Made by a program: the position numbers and the translations under genes. From Perilla frutescens (Eukaryota > Streptophyta > Magnoliopsida > Lamiales > Lamiaceae): a stretch of DNA of 64,000 nt. Location of the stretch: the NCBI GenBank assembly GCA_026008535.1, contig BRKX01000014.1:43034506-43098505 (forward strand), given 5' to 3'. The notes under the pieces are model-generated. The model made no database searches. It saw nothing but the letters and a program-made list of their open reading frames with translations, and was not told the origin of the DNA. Positions 21,452-34,407 of the stretch are shown here, one piece after another; within the stretch, counting starts at the first letter, position 1, and each line of letters opens with the position of its first letter.

Positions 21452-23030
21452 ATTCTAACGCGCGGTTATTTTGCGGTTAGAATAATTCTCAAGAGAGTTA
21501 TCCTTATGCCAACAACAAGGTGTAGCAAGCTAATATGAGTAAGGGTCGATCCTACGAGGAGCTGTGAATTCTATCTTTCAGTGTCACTTTTCCAGAAGGG
21601 TTGATGAATGTTGTGGTCTCCATACTTATATTTAAAGACTGTAAAATAAAATAACAAAACAAAACAAAATGAGAAAGGAAAATATTAGTAGTAACGTATT
21701 CCGGATTAGAACTTAGATGTCGATTACTTATGTGAATCTAATTACCTGGTTATAGGCAATAGATCTCTCACACTTACCTAATCTATCCTTTCCGTTTAGC
21801 TTAGAGGTGATCTCTCGTCCCCTAAACCCTAACTTGTTACCCAACCCCGATTTCTCATATGATTGTATACAATAAAGCAGCATTATGCCCTAGACAGATC
21901 CAGATTTACCTAGACAAAGATCTCTCTTATGCCCTCAGTACCCGTGATGTATCCCATCCCTTTATTACCAACACACAACTACGATTCATTGAACATTTAT
22001 AGAGATAGTGAAAACAATTCTAATTAATGAGTGATCAGCCCTAATTAACTAGCTTAGCCCACTGTATAATGCAACAAAGCAAACGATTACACGACGGAAC
22101 CAAATTCACACAATTTATGCCCATAAGCCTTACGATTCTTACGTGTTCATTAAGTTCTTATCTTTGTTCAATCCGAAATAATGAGTCTAGCCGCTCATGC
22201 TAGACATAGAACAATAATAATAAATATAAGAAATAAAAAAAATAAATTAAAATAAAACTTACTTATATTAATCAGCAAAAGAATCCAACTCCAACGCTGG
22301 ACTTAAGAACATAAACAGGAAAATTCTAAGTGTCTGCGGGCATAAGGCCCGAGACCTATTGCAGAAAATAAATTATTTGTAAGTAAAAAGATAAAAAAGT
22401 GGTAAAGAGTGTATATGTTTCTTGTCATGAAATCAACTTAGATAGGAGTACAAAGAAATAAAGTAAACTCCCCGACAGGCCGGAGATCTTCAACCCAATT
22501 CGCAGCCACCATGCCCAAAGCTTTCCATATCTGGCAGATTCTTCTCTTATTTTGAAGATCCTGAGTCACAGATTATGTACTCGCCATGCCCTAGCAGCAT
22601 CGACATGCAACTTTCCTTATAGAGCTGAGCATCCTTCTATAAGCGTCAACTTACCTTCCGTAGCACCTCTTTCCTTCGGCGGCTAGAGTGCATTGCTCCT
22701 GTTGTAGCTGGCATTTATTTCATTTATGCCCAGTCTCATTTCCTTCTCTTCTCAATTGCTCTGGGTTGCTGCGGGCACGATCAGAAACTTCTCTTTTAGC
22801 TTTTGCTGGAATGGTGGACGATTTCCGCCATACTCGAGAGAGAGCTTTCCGCTGAGAAGTTGTTGCCCATTTTGGTATCATTGGCATCGTAATTCCCTCT
22901 AGAAGTGATTCTCCTGCCTCCTACTATCCCTTGTGCCCATTCTGGCTCTTTCCAACTCAAAAAACACAAAAAAGAAAGGACAAAAGAACGAGAAAAAGAC
23001 ACAAAAATACGAGAGAATTTGGACTTGTCA
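21452..23030 (-). repeat. Athila 1 5' LTR, about 1.58 kb
   Basis: It lies between the primer site and the gypsy pol sequence that resumes at 23031. The high-coordinate end reads GAGAATTTGGACTTGTCA, so the element-sense start is TGACAAGTCC. The exact low-coordinate end is uncertain by a few bases. Its outer ~575 bp match the truncated 3' LTR at 7046-7617. Confidence 0.85.
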
Positions 23031-23997
23031 AGCTCCAATCCTGTTTGCAAAGAAGAAGAATGGCACATTGAGAATGTGCATTGATTATAGATAGTTAAAT
23101 AAGCTAACCATCAATAATCGATACCCTCTCCCAAGAATAGATGATCTTTTTGATCAGCATAAGGGAACAAGTGTCTTCTCTAAGATATATTTGAGATTTG
23201 GGTATCATTAGCTGAAGATTCAAAAGGAAGATATCCCTAAAACCACTTTTAGGACTCGCTATGGGTATTATAAGTTTATAGTAATGCCATTTTGTAACGT
23301 CCCAGATTTTCAGATCAGGTTTAGAGAATTCTTAATCATAATTAAGAAGTAAAGGAAGAGATTTTTATAAGATTTAAGTGAAGTCAGATGCCAATCACGA
23401 CTTTAGCGGTCAATTTTCGTAAAATCATCTTTTTAAAAATTTTGATGTTAACTCTGTTATGGCCGATTTTAGTCTTTTTAGAAGGGTTTTAACTCAAGGA
23501 GTATGCCAGTGTTTTCGGATTTTAAATCTGAAGTCGTTTGAGGTCCCGGTGATGAAAACGTATTTAAAGGATTTATGAATAGTACTTTTGCGTGCGTTCA
23601 TGATTTGAAAAATTTACAAAATCCTCCTCGTTGATCCGAACCTTGTTCTGTCAGGCCCCTCTTATGGGAAATGATTCAAGGAATCCGATGGCATTCACGA
23701 ATTTCAATTCTGCGGTCAATCGAACGCTCGAGAGCAAAATCTGTCAGTCTAAGTGAATAGTAAAAGTAAATTCCAAAAAATGAATCTTTGCTCGTCTTTC
23801 TTCTGACGACCTATTTTTCATCCCAAGTTAAGTTGGTTCAATCGTACTCGAGCCAACAAGTCTCCCAATTTTTTCAGATTTCATGTCTAAGGTCATTTGG
23901 ACCTCAACATCGAATAAAGCAGCTTTTAACCGAACCCGGAGTAACTTTTGCAGTATTTTTGCACTGCAGAAGCTTCTTTGAGAAGCCACACTTTCTC

Positions 23998-24007
23998 CTA
24001 TAAATGG
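23998..24007 (+). promoter_or_regulatory. TATA box of solo LTR C3
   Basis: CTATAAATGG lies at the family's conserved promoter position, just after paired AGAAGCTTCT..GAAGC words that recur in the other copies. Confidence 0.6.
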
Positions 24008-24639
24008 GGGAGCATCCCTTCACTTCAAATTGCTCATTCTTCACTTCTTCATTCTCAAAAATCGAGATAATAGCAAAGCTCTAAGAAAAAGTCGAGAGGA
24101 GTCTCTTCGAGAATTCACCACCGAGTCGACGAGTGGAGTGGTGAGGAAGATATGCTCTGGGGAAAGGTGTTAGGGGTACCGTCGAGTTGTAGTAGGTGGC
24201 TCTACCACCGTTACAACTCGATGAGATGCCGAGCTAGCCACCTTCCTTTGGCGCACTCGACTTTGTCCATTCTAATTCATCAATGTTGGATTCAAGCCCT
24301 TTTCTTTTAGTTTCCGCATTTCTTTTCTGTCTTTCATTATTGTATTTCATTATCGCTCTCGTTATTTCATTCTTGTTTATTTCATTTAAGTTCCATATTT
24401 AAGTTCCGTATTTAAATCCCGTATTTAAAGTTCCGTATTTAAAGTTCTGTATTTAAAGTTTCATCTAGTTAAAGATATAATCATGTTTATGCCGTTATTA
24501 TGTCGATTTCTTTTCAAGTTTAAAGCATGTTTGTTTTTAAGTTTTGTCTAAGTGTTAAGCCTTGTTTTAGAGTTTAAAATATCGAGGAAAGGGAGAGACG
24601 ACTGAGTAACACCTCGACCAACACTTCGATCGGAAGTTT

Positions 24640-24850
24640 TCAAGGTTCGTGAGAGTGCACAGACCGTGCAAATGTTACACGGCCCGTGTAAGGCAGCCCA
24701 GAACTCTCGGTATTATTTTCTGAAGGGCTTACATGGTCCGTGCAAGGGTCTGCACGGACGGTGATAACTTAGCACTTACCGTGTCGGAAATTTTGGCGTG
24801 TTTTGCTTCGCCTTAAGGCCTAGCACGGCCCGTGTAAGGCTTCTGCAGTT
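24640..24850 (+). repeat. CACGG..CCGTG word block in C3
   Basis: This block contains repeated near-palindromic words: CACGGCCCGTG (twice), GCACAGACCGTGC, ACATGGTCCGTGC and GCACGGACGGTG. It occupies the place of the GCCCCGCGG-type blocks of C1, C2, C4 and C5, directly before the conserved GGAGGCCATAACTTT motif near 24873. Confidence 0.7.
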
Positions 24851-27800
24851 ATGTCTCGGCACATTTCCGTCTGGAGGCCATAACTTTTGACTCAATTGGA
24901 ACCACGAGACCCATGAGTTCTCAAATCGAAGCTCTTTCGAAGATCTACGTTGAAGCAATGGCCAATAATCCAGAATCTCGATCATTTTAGTCGGATTTTC
25001 CATCCCCATTTTCGGTAATTTCGGATGTCTAAATCCTTTTAATTCCCTTATTTTAAGTCATAGTTAAGGGTCAAGGGTTTAGATATCATTTTGATGTCTT
25101 ATTAGGATCTCGAATAAGGTTTCAAGTAATTGATCAAATTTCCTAAGAGGAGGTGAACCCCCGAGGAGGCCCGAAGAAGGATTTTTCGGCTCGTTATCGA
25201 GGTGCTCGTCATCAAGGTGGGTGGTTCTAAACTAAGTATAAGGTTTGAGCTATTGAGCTCTCGAAGCATGATAGGGAAAGATGAATATCTAATTAAAATA
25301 TTTTATGCTCTGCCTGATTAGTCTCTATACAAGGAAAGGAAATGAAAAGAAAGAAAAGAAGGAAGTTAAAACATGATTATGTTAATTGTTATTTGAGCTC
25401 TTGATTAAGTAAAAGATGTATGTTTTGATATATTGTAATATTTATACTTGATTTATTTAAAGGTATAGACGATCATGATCATAAGTTAAGTTATTATTGA
25501 TATTATGATTGAGGAATGGTGTTTAAGTAAGTAATGCCTTGTAGGTTGATTATATTATTCCCTTGTGGCATTAAGGTTATAGTCTTTATTAAGGAATGTA
25601 ATCTAGGTGGTTCAATCTAGGCTGTGATTTATGCTAAGCATGGTTAAGTTTTAAGGCTTTAGTATTAAGGTTTGAATGTGAGAGTTCAAATGTTGAGGAT
25701 TGAGTATTAAGGAGTTAAGGTTAAGGTTTTGATGTTGAATGTTATGATTCAATTATGGCTAAGAAAGTTATCGAGCTCAAAGAATAGTTGTATTGCATTA
25801 TCATGTTGTGACATTCGTGTCACTAATGTTGTATTATTTGATAAGTAAAAGGAATCACTGCTGGGTAATCCCCTCGCATACTTAGAGGATACTTGAGGTA
25901 ACCCTTCTATTATCCTAAGGCATATCTAAGGGTGCAGTAGACATCAGGTTTGAGCCAGGAAAGATGCCAGAAAAGGAAGTAAAAGGTTTTGTGGGTATGG
26001 AGAGGGCTTTTGCATTTTGCTCTCCATATACCGTCTATTTATAATTGGATATTTCAAAGTTTATAATTGGATTTTTCTTGTAAAACCCTACTAAGTACAT
26101 TAGTGCTCACGCCCTCTTTTTCAAATGTTTTCAGGCTGAGATGCTGAGGCTGGTGATGTGCTGTTGGTGGGGTTGCCTGAGTTGTTTAAGTTTCCAAAGT
26201 TGTTGCTTAATGTTTACATGATTTCCTTCCGCTATGTTTCTGCTAAGTACTCTGACATCTAGTATTTAATCTTGATACATGTAACTTGAATAACATGTCT
26301 TAAATGCTATGATTCCTAAATAGTAATAAAGTCTTGAGAAGTTGAAGCATGTTCTTTGGACATACTCGTTTATGCCTTTATTGATTCCGAGTTATTTGAG
26401 TAGTCATACTTGTTGAGTATTTCGGTATTCATTCATTCTCAGTTGACTTGTGAATGAATCTTGCATGCTTGTTATTGTTGTTCGTCTACGAAGAGGCTTT
26501 TTCATTTAAGCATGATTTTGCTCGTTTCCCGTTAATCTTAAGTTGTTTTCTTGATCTGCCCTATGAATAGGACAATATGATTTGTTTGACTCCGACCTAT
26601 TGATGGGTCTTAGTTGTTGTGACCTATGAAGAGGTCTTGATTGTTTAAAGAGTAAAATTCCTATTTGCTTGTCATTGGATTCTGTTTAAATTTTGATTGC
26701 CCTATGATATAGCGTTCATTTGACTTGATTGAACCCTTAGACTCATTTGATTCATTGAAAATGATAGTTCTTCCAAGTTATTAAGTTAAGTTGCCTAAGT
26801 TTTTGATGCGCTAACTTAGTGTAAATCTAAAAACACCCCCTGAATTTCTGATTAATCTTTCGAGTTTTACGCCTAACACCCCGTCCCCATCAAAAATGAC
26901 CGTCTAAGGGACCGGGCTGTTACACATTTGGATTAACAAATGCCCCAGCAGTGTTCATGGATCTAATGAACCGGGTATTTCACCCATATCTGGATCAGTT
27001 TGTGATGGTCTTCATAGATGACATCCTCATCTATTGAAAGGACGAGTTGGAGCACCAAGAGCACCTAAGAGTAGTGCTGGAGACAATAAGAAAGGAAAGA
27101 TTTTATGCTAAGTTTAGTAAATGTGAGTTTTGGCTTAAAGAGGTTATGTTTTTGGGACACGTAGTGTCAGCTGAAGGAATCAAGATGGATCCAGCCAAGA
27201 TCGAAACAATAAGCAATTAGAAATCTCTAAAGAGTGTAAACGAGATAAGGTATTTCTTAGGACTCATCAGATATTATCATAGATTCATCGAAGGATTCTC
27301 AATGATATCTAAGCCCATGACGCTCTTATTAAAGAAGGATTCCAATTTCAAATGGATGCCAAAGTGCGATGAAAGTTTCCAAACTTTGAAGAGGATGTTG
27401 ACCTCAGCCCCAGTGTTAGCCATTCCGGAAGGGAATGAAGATTTTGTGGTCTACGCCGATATGTCAAAGAAAGGATTAGGATGCGTGCTAATGTAAAAAG
27501 GAAAGGTGATTGCTTATGCTTCACGTCAGCTTAAGAATCACAAGCAGAATTACCCCACACACAATTTCGAGTTAGTAGCGGTTGTTCACGCGTTGAAGAT
27601 TTGGAGGCACTATCTCTATGGAGCTAAGTGTGAGATTTACTCACACCACAAGAGTTTAAAGTATTTCTTCGAGCAAAAGGATCTTAATATGAGGCGAAGA
27701 AGATGGTTGGAACTCGTAAAGGATTACGACTACACCATTCATTACCATTCTGGCAAGGCTAATGTGGTAGATGATGCCTTAAGTCAAAAGAAAAAGGTAG

Positions 27801-29150
27801 AACTAGGACTTGATCGGATCAGGGAAGAGCTTCGCAAGGAATTTGAGAAGTTAAAAATCGAGGTACTAACGCCACCTAAATCTATAGAAGCTCAGATTTC
27901 CACGATAGTCGCTCAGCCCGACCTGAGGCAAAGGGTAGTCGAAACCCAAAGAGAAGATGAATTCCTCGAGAAGAAAAGGCTAGAAGCATGGTCCGATAAT
28001 CCATAAGCCTTTACGGAAGATACTGATAATGCTCTCTTTTTCAAAGAAAGGTTATGTATACCAAATAAGGAGAAACTAAAGGAAGAGATTATGCGTGAAG
28101 TGCATGAAATGCTGTACACAGCTCATCCTGAAAGTACTAAGATGTACCAAGATCTCAAGAAAAACTTCTGGTGGAATAAGTGAAAGCTCTGCATCAGAAA
28201 GGTGCTCGAATTGCCAACAAGTGAAAGCTCTACATCAGAAACCCTCTGGACTGCTCCAACTCTTAGAAATTCCTGAATGAAAGTTGGATCATATTAATAT
28301 CGACTTTGTGGTAGGATTGCCAAAGTTTAAGTGATGAAATACTGCCATTTGGGTAATCGTGGATCAATTATCGAAAATAGCTCATTTTATTGTTGTTAAA
28401 GTGACAAATGGGCTAGATCAAATAGCCCAAATGTATGTTAAGGAAATTGTGTGATTGCACGGGGTGCTGGTCTCGATCACATCTGATCGTGACACGAGAT
28501 TCACGTCAAGATTTTGGAAGAGTTTTCAAGAAGTCATTGGAACAAAGCTTAACTTCAGCATGGCCTTTTATCCTCAGATAGATGGCCCGTCCGAAAGGAC
28601 TATTCAGATTCTGAAAGACATGCTTAGAGGAGTGGTCATTAACTAAAGAAGCAGTTTGGAGGAGCTACTCCCATTAGTAGAGTTTGCATACAACAAAAGC
28701 TACCAATCATCAATCGGCATGTTTCCTTATGAAGCCCTGTAAAGAAAAAAGTGTAGGACGCCCCTGTAATGGGATGAGGTTAGAGAAAGAATGATATTTG
28801 GACCCGAGATGGTCCAGGAAGCGGTCCAGAAGATTGACTTAATTCGTCAATGAATTTAAGAAGCTAAAGATAGACAGAAGGCATATGTAGATCGAAAAAG
28901 GAGGAAGCTGAGTTTCAGCATTGGAGATAAAGTGTTCCTAAAGGTATCTCCGTCTAATGGAGTAATCCATTTTGGCAAACGGAACAAGTTAAGGCCTAGA
29001 TTTATCGGACCTTTTAAAATTTTAGAGAAGGTTAATGAGGTAGCTTATAGGTTGGCCTTACTGCCCAACCTGAGTGACGTTCATGATGTTTTCTACGTGT
29101 TTGATCCAAAACATATGATTAGTAAGGAAGAGATAGTCCTAAATGAGGAC

Positions 29151-30106
29151 TGTTAGTGCCATCTGCACTTAAGTGTTTGAGATTGTCATAATCTGTATGG
29201 CAATATGAAAATATCAAAAGAACATAAAAGGTTTTGGTTATTCATGTTCGAATGACATGTTCTGGATATTACTGTGAACATTCCACTACCAATCTGATTG
29301 AAGATCAAGACATATACTTAATCATGTTCATGAACATGATCATGTACATAGCTGTCCAGAGAGTTTACAAGAGACGTGCCATGCTAGATTTAAGGAGTTG
29401 AAGCTACGGATTCAAGATGGACATTTCAGAATAGAATATGTCTTGTTTGTGATGAAGATGAAGAAGGAAAGAAGGAGTTCTATTCAAGGAAGACATCTAA
29501 ACTAGGAAAGTCCGATTTAATTAAGGAAAAAGTTTCCTTGTTGAATTCTAGTCAAAGTAGGACTTCTGATTACCTTGTTAAGGCTATATCTATTGTTTAT
29601 AAATAGCCTGGAATCAATCTAGATTAGATGACATGAGTTTTATCAATACACAAAGGTTAGAGAGTCCAAAAGACTTCATATTCGAAGCATATAGTATTCG
29701 GGTAGACTATGTTTGATCCGCGTGATCATTGTGTTTCTAGTCTGTGTTTGAAACTCAATTTCATACACACTTAGAGGAGTCTCGGGAAAGATTTTCTGTG
29801 GGAAGTAGAGGGATTCTAGATTATGAGGGGAGCTTGCAATTTAGTTCAACGAAAGAGGTTATCTAGAGTAGGAAATGGGTCGAGTGACGGGAGTCTTTAT
29901 GTAATAGCCTTTGTAATCATTCAGTCGAGTAGTGAACTGTTTCTCATGAACTTGAGAAGTCCCCTTGACGTAGATTAGTTGATCGAACAGGGTTACCGAT
30001 CTCGTGTTCTTTACTTGCTTTCAGTTTTTATATTATGACCTTGAATGTTCTCAACAATGTACACATACATGATTATGAACATCACCGCACAGTTTATGTA
30101 ACTTCA
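29151..30106 (+). repeat. SIRE-like 5' LTR, about 956 bp
   Basis: Begins TGTTAGTGCCATC and ends near GTAACTTCA. The following TTGTTACTAGAGCGGG looks like a decayed TGGTATCAGAGC-type primer site. No second LTR is in the window, so the boundaries rest on the TG/CA ends and on the gag position only. Confidence 0.65.
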
Positions 30107-30197
30107 ATTGTTACTAGAGCGGGTTGTCCTTGATTTGAGTGCAAAAAGAGTCCTGAAAAGTACATAACTACGTGAAGGTTTTGCTTGCAATTCAGGC

Positions 30198-31959
30198 ATG
30201 AGTGCAATCAAAGAAGGAGGATCTACGGTCAGACCACCATTGCTAGAAGACAACAATTATCCTTACTGGAAAGCAAGGATGAGGGTGTTTCTGAGATCGA
30301 TTGATGAACTCGCATGGAAAAGTGTCACTGAAGGATGGGAAAAGCTAACTGTTGCTAAGGAAGGAAAGCATGTGGAGATTGAAGAAGGAGAGTGGACTGT
30401 GCCACAGAGGAACTGGTACAATATTAACTCTAAAACTCTCGATGCAATATTCTCTGCAGTAGATCTTGAGACATTCAGTCTAATCTCAACCTGTGAGACT
30501 GCAAAAGCTACATGTGATATTCTGGAAACCACCTTTAAAGGGACTAGTTCTGTGAGGCTGTCGGACTTCAAAATCAGTCTTCAAAATTTGGAAGTCTCAG
30601 AATAGACGAATCTGAATCTATTAGTGAGTTTAATGCCAGGCTGAGAAGCATATCAAATGAGAGTTTTACCTTTGTAGAGCCTATCGGCAATGAGAATCTT
30701 ATGAGGAAGGTTCTCAGATCTCTTCCAAGGAAGTTTGCCTATAAAGTTGCTACAATTGAAGAAGCCAAGGACATCAAGAGTATGAGGTGTGATGAACTGA
30801 TGGGATCGTTGAGGACATTTGAGATAAATCTGGAAGATGAAGATAGCAGCTCAAGGAAGAGAGGTATTGCTCTTAAAATTGAAGTCTCTGAGGATGTACC
30901 TGAACATGTACAGAAACAAAAACTTGTACTTGATTCAGATATAATGAACAATATTGTCCTTATTACCAAAAACTTCAGCCGAATGTTAAAAAGAGTAAAC
31001 AAACAGTCTTCCAGAAGGTCCAACAATAGAAGACAACCATCTAGGGATCCTCAGCAGGACAGAAACCCTACCAGCGAGCAGAAAGAATTTCAACCTTGAA
31101 CTACAAAGAGAGAAATTCAGTGTAGAGAGTGTGATGGTTTTGGACACATTCAAGCTGAATGTGCTAATACTCTAATGACGAATAAGAAGAATTGCAATGC
31201 CTCTCTAAGTGATAATAATTCTAAAGAAAGTAGCAGTGAATCAGAAGAAGAGTCCTATGTTTTTACAGTAAAAGTCTCAGAATTTCAAGATCCTTTCAAA
31301 CTTACAGAAGATGAAGGCTCAAACAATGAAAACTTCAGCCATGAAGAGTTTGTCCAAACATACAAGGAGATGTATGATAAATGGATTGAAGTTGCTGAGA
31401 TACACAAGACTCTGCAATCTCACAACAAAGATCTTCTCAAAGAAAGGGGGAAATTGATCAGATCTGATTCAGAACAAAAAGACATTATTCAACAGCAAAA
31501 GAAAGAGATTGAAGAACTTTTTGCAGAACTAAAGTCTATCAAAAGAAATGTCAATATGCTGAACAATGGATCTAAGAATCTTGATAAGATTCTCACTACC
31601 CCAGGATATTCTGGTAAGAGTCATCCAGGTCTTGGATACAATGGTGGATAATTTGAGACAGTGTTTGTCAAAGCAAGTACAAGCCAACCAGTGCATGTAC
31701 AAAATAATGTTCAAAACATCAAGAAGAACATTAACAAAAAGATGACTGTTAATAATGGTAACAGTAAAGGAATTATCTGTCATTATTGTGAGGGAAAGGG
31801 CCACATTCGTCCACATTGTGAGAAGTATATATATGATCTAAAAAGAATGAGAAGAAGATTTGTGGCTCAGCATTCCAGCAACCCCCAGAAGAAATCAGCT
31901 ACCCAGAAAAGGAAGAAGCCTGCACAGAAGAAGAAATGGGTTGTCAAGCAAACTAGTTT
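30198..31959 (+). pseudogene. SIRE-like copia gag, frameshifted and truncated
   Basis: The ATG at 30198 opens a frame with EDNNYPYWKARMRVFLRSID, IFSAVDLETFSLISTC and TFKGTSSVRLSDF, typical of UBN2-type gag. A stop at 30603 and a shift pass to 30600-31096 (RKVLRSLPRKFAYKVATIEE, MRCDELMGSLRTFEI). A first CCHC knuckle, CRECDGFGHIQAEC (~31118-31160), is followed by an acidic and coiled-coil-like region (31175-31651) and a second knuckle, CHYCEGKGHIRPHC (~31780-31822). Two knuckles and the long linker fit SIRE-type gag. It would form the particle and bind the RNA. It is broken by at least two stops and ends at LTR B. Confidence 0.8.
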
Positions 31960-33412
31960 TGTTGGAGTTTTTTTGAATTGTAACCCACAGGATCTATTTA
32001 GATGCCATTAATTCTAAACTCATGTAAATCATAATTTTATGTGTGACATTAATTATCCTATGTTGAATTAACATACAAGTTTCAATTTCGAATCTATTAT
32101 AGCGAAATAAAATAGAATCTATCAAAACCAGTACTTACAAACTTTGTGGGGTTGCTCATGGGATTAAAGGTCTAATCTCGTTGTTGATGGAGAACACATG
32201 ATCATGGAAAATCTTCACGGTGTTTGAAACTCACAGCTCCAATATTCTACTTCTTAATCTTCTACTGTATTCCCGGACCTTGTTTAGATGTAGGGTGGAC
32301 TGCAGACTACTAAATGGTTGTGGATAACCTAGGAATCAAGAGAGCACATAAGAGGGCTATATTGTGTTAGTTAATTTCGTGCCCCACCCCTTATTTAAAT
32401 AAAGGGGTAGATGAAAATCAACTCCCCAAACCCTAATGGGTTTGGGCCTCCAACTCTTGTTCTATTCCCAGTCCACTTAGGTCATATTGGGCTACAATAG
32501 GAATCTAGAAGAATATTAAATTTGCCTACTAATTTATTTAATTTCTAATATTCATTAAATAGACATAAATAAATAAATTAAGTGTTATTTTTATTCAACT
32601 AAATAAATAATACTGACTTACCAATTTAATACATATTTGCGACTATGCTTTCTCCTTTAGTTCAGCCATTCTCTATGTTTAAGATATAATGTCCATTAAT
32701 TAATTATGTAAGCTTTTGAAAGGTATAATTAATTAATATCTTGTTCCTTCAGTAGTACCGCAAAACTTCCGTATCATGTTAAAAATAAATTAATATTCCA
32801 CCTACAGGGCTTCTCATGATCTTTGTGCTTCCTCAAGAGGACATCATCAACCTGACTCACCAGGATATGGTAACCATATACAATGCACGACCCATCATAT
32901 ACGTATATGTTACTGCCCAAAATATCTAGGTTATTGATGCTATCAAGAATCTCACTCATTGATAAATCAAAAGCAGTAGGCATAACATATATATGTCCGC
33001 CACTATACATGAGTTAAGAACCCGAACTCTGTGGATCTTTATTCTCTCCCTTTATGATCAGAATAGAAAATAGTATCCTATCGTGATACTCCCCAATACA
33101 CATGCCAGTGTATCAGAATAATCAGTTAGTCAAAATAAACTAACTATCATGTTATTCTACAGTGTTAAATGATTGGTTCATGACCATCTAAACCGCGAGC
33201 CTTTTAATACTTTGCAAGGAATCTGATGATATGACTTTACTGTGTGTTTACCCACACTATATCATCTATAATGCAAGTATATGGAAACATGCATATAAAT
33301 ATATAACAATAAATATATGCACAAACAGTGACTGCAATTATTATTCAATCTATATTATCTTAATATTGTTTATTGTATATAAAGACAAGCTTTCCAGTAT
33401 ACAAAACCAACA
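31960..33412 (-). repeat. copia LTR B (3' LTR), 1453 bp
   Basis: Starts TGTTGGAGTTTT and ends AAACCAACA on the plus strand. It is homologous to LTRs A and D. On the right it is followed by ATCTCCCACTTA, which on the minus strand is the copia polypurine tract TAAGTGGGAGAT, so this is a 3' LTR of a minus-strand element. On the left it interrupts the SIRE-like gag. Confidence 0.85.
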
Positions 33413-34407
33413 ATCTCCCACTTATACTCAAAGCATGTCTTTCAAGTATAAACAACACACGGGCTAACTCTCCAACATAACATAAACTCAAAATGGCCCC
33501 GGGTCTGCATCAACCCCCATTATCTCCACTTGACTATTGAAGGTCTGAGCTTGGAAGGCTCGTGAATGGGACAACCATTTTTGTCTTCCAATACAATCTC
33601 GACCACTGCCACATCTTCCTCCCTTATGTCTCGTATAAGTTAGTACTTTAATCATATGTGTTTAATTATCCCATGAACTCTGGATTCCTTTTCGAATTTG
33701 CTACTGCACTGGAGTCATCACAGTGTGTCATGATACTCCTAAAGCAAATCAAGAACCGCACTTGAGTCCAACAAGAAGCTATGGAGTCTTACAATCTTTC
33801 ATAGCCTCAGAGCCAGCCACATATTAAACTTTCATGGTGGAGTGAGCATGCATTTCAGCCTTACTCCTCTATGCCATGACTCCACTTCCCAATTCAAACA
33901 CATATACTGAGAAAGATTTACTCTGATCCTTTTTATCGGTTCTAGAAAGAACTAAGTCCATATAACCTAAGGTAATTAGACTGTCCATAGTGGAAAAATA
34001 AGCATATTATCTCAAGTCCTCTTGAGAATACTCTTTTACCACAGTCTATTGTCCTTAACTAGGGTTAAATCGACATCTTCCCACTATACTACCGCATAGC
34101 AGATATCAGGACTTGTGCATAGCATAACATACATGAGTCTTCCTCTTGCAGAAGCATAAGGAATCTCATTTCTCACATTTATCTCATATGTGTTTGGGTA
34201 GCACATTTCTTTGAGTAGATGTATTCCATGAAAAGGTATAAAACCTTTCTTGGAATTTGTATGTTGAATCTAGCTAGCACATTTTCGATATAGGTAATCT
34301 GGAATGAGTACATCAGCCCAAATCCTTCATATCGAAATGTCTGGACAATCACACCCCTATGTTTGATAACTCCTTCTCATTGTTACCCAATAAGCAAGTT
34401 GTTATTT
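33413..34407 (-). pseudogene. copia pol end (RT/RNase H) of element B
   Basis: The minus strand upstream of the polypurine tract encodes decayed copia RT/RNase H. The clearest part is 34173-34092, reading NEIPYASARGRLMYVMLCTS then PDICYAV, the RT/RNase H boundary typical of Ty1/copia. Before it is VLARFNIQIPRKVLYLF (about 34275). Frames are broken by stops and shifts. At about 34408 the sequence switches to Athila 2, so most of pol and all of gag are missing. Confidence 0.72.

Larger units (their letters stand above)
7046..23030 (-). mobile_element. Athila-type Ty3/gypsy element 1 with nested insertions
   Basis: This minus-strand element runs from a complete 5' LTR (21452-23030) through a tRNA-Asp type primer site, gag, protease, part of RT, integrase end, an env-position ORF and a polypurine tract to a truncated 3' LTR (7046-7617). 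The two LTR parts are clearly homologous along about 570 bp. Excluding nested elements it is about 9 kb. It is inserted in a gypsy pol gene that resumes at 23031. Internal parts are damaged: an RT-integrase deletion, several stops and frameshifts. It carries solo LTRs C1 and Z, the latter holding C2. Confidence 0.88.
23293..26924 (+). repeat. solo LTR C3 of the long-LTR family, 3632 bp
   Basis: It runs from TGTAACGTCCCAG to CGGGCTGTTACA and is flanked by CATTT at 23288-23292 and CATTT at 26925-26929. Removing it and one CATTT restores the RT motif [10 protein letters not shown] across the junction, which proves the insertion. There is no internal region. It has a TATA box at 23998 and a block of CACGGCCCGTG-type words at 24640-24850. 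Confidence 0.95.
23031..29150 (+). pseudogene. Del/Tekay-like gypsy pol (element G), split by C3
   Basis: Plus-strand pol remnant. RT begins at 23031 ([38 protein letters not shown]), stops at the C3 insertion and resumes at 26925 ([41 protein letters not shown]). RNase H is at 27430-27790 ([38 protein letters not shown]). Integrase follows from 28010 (HEMLYTAHPESTKMYQDL, ITSDRDTRFTSRFWKSFQ, QIDGPSERTIQILKDML) and the tail RFIGPFKILEKVNEVAYRLA to 29150. The family would copy RNA to DNA and insert it. Many TAG stops, mostly at glutamine positions, and frameshifts make it dead. The 5' part was lost or displaced by Athila 1 and the 3' end is cut by the SIRE-like LTR. Confidence 0.87.
29151..31959 (+). 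mobile_element. SIRE-like Ty1/copia element, truncated
   Basis: Plus-strand element consisting of a 5' LTR (29151-30106), a leader and most of gag. It interrupts gypsy element G after EIVLNED in the integrase tail, and is itself cut at 31960 by copia LTR B. No pol sequence remains in the window after the cut in this orientation. Confidence 0.8.

Noticed and set aside
30263..31026. Minus-strand frames opposite the SIRE-like gag
   Set aside because: They are shadows of the plus-strand gag, which has clear UBN2-type motifs and zinc knuckles.
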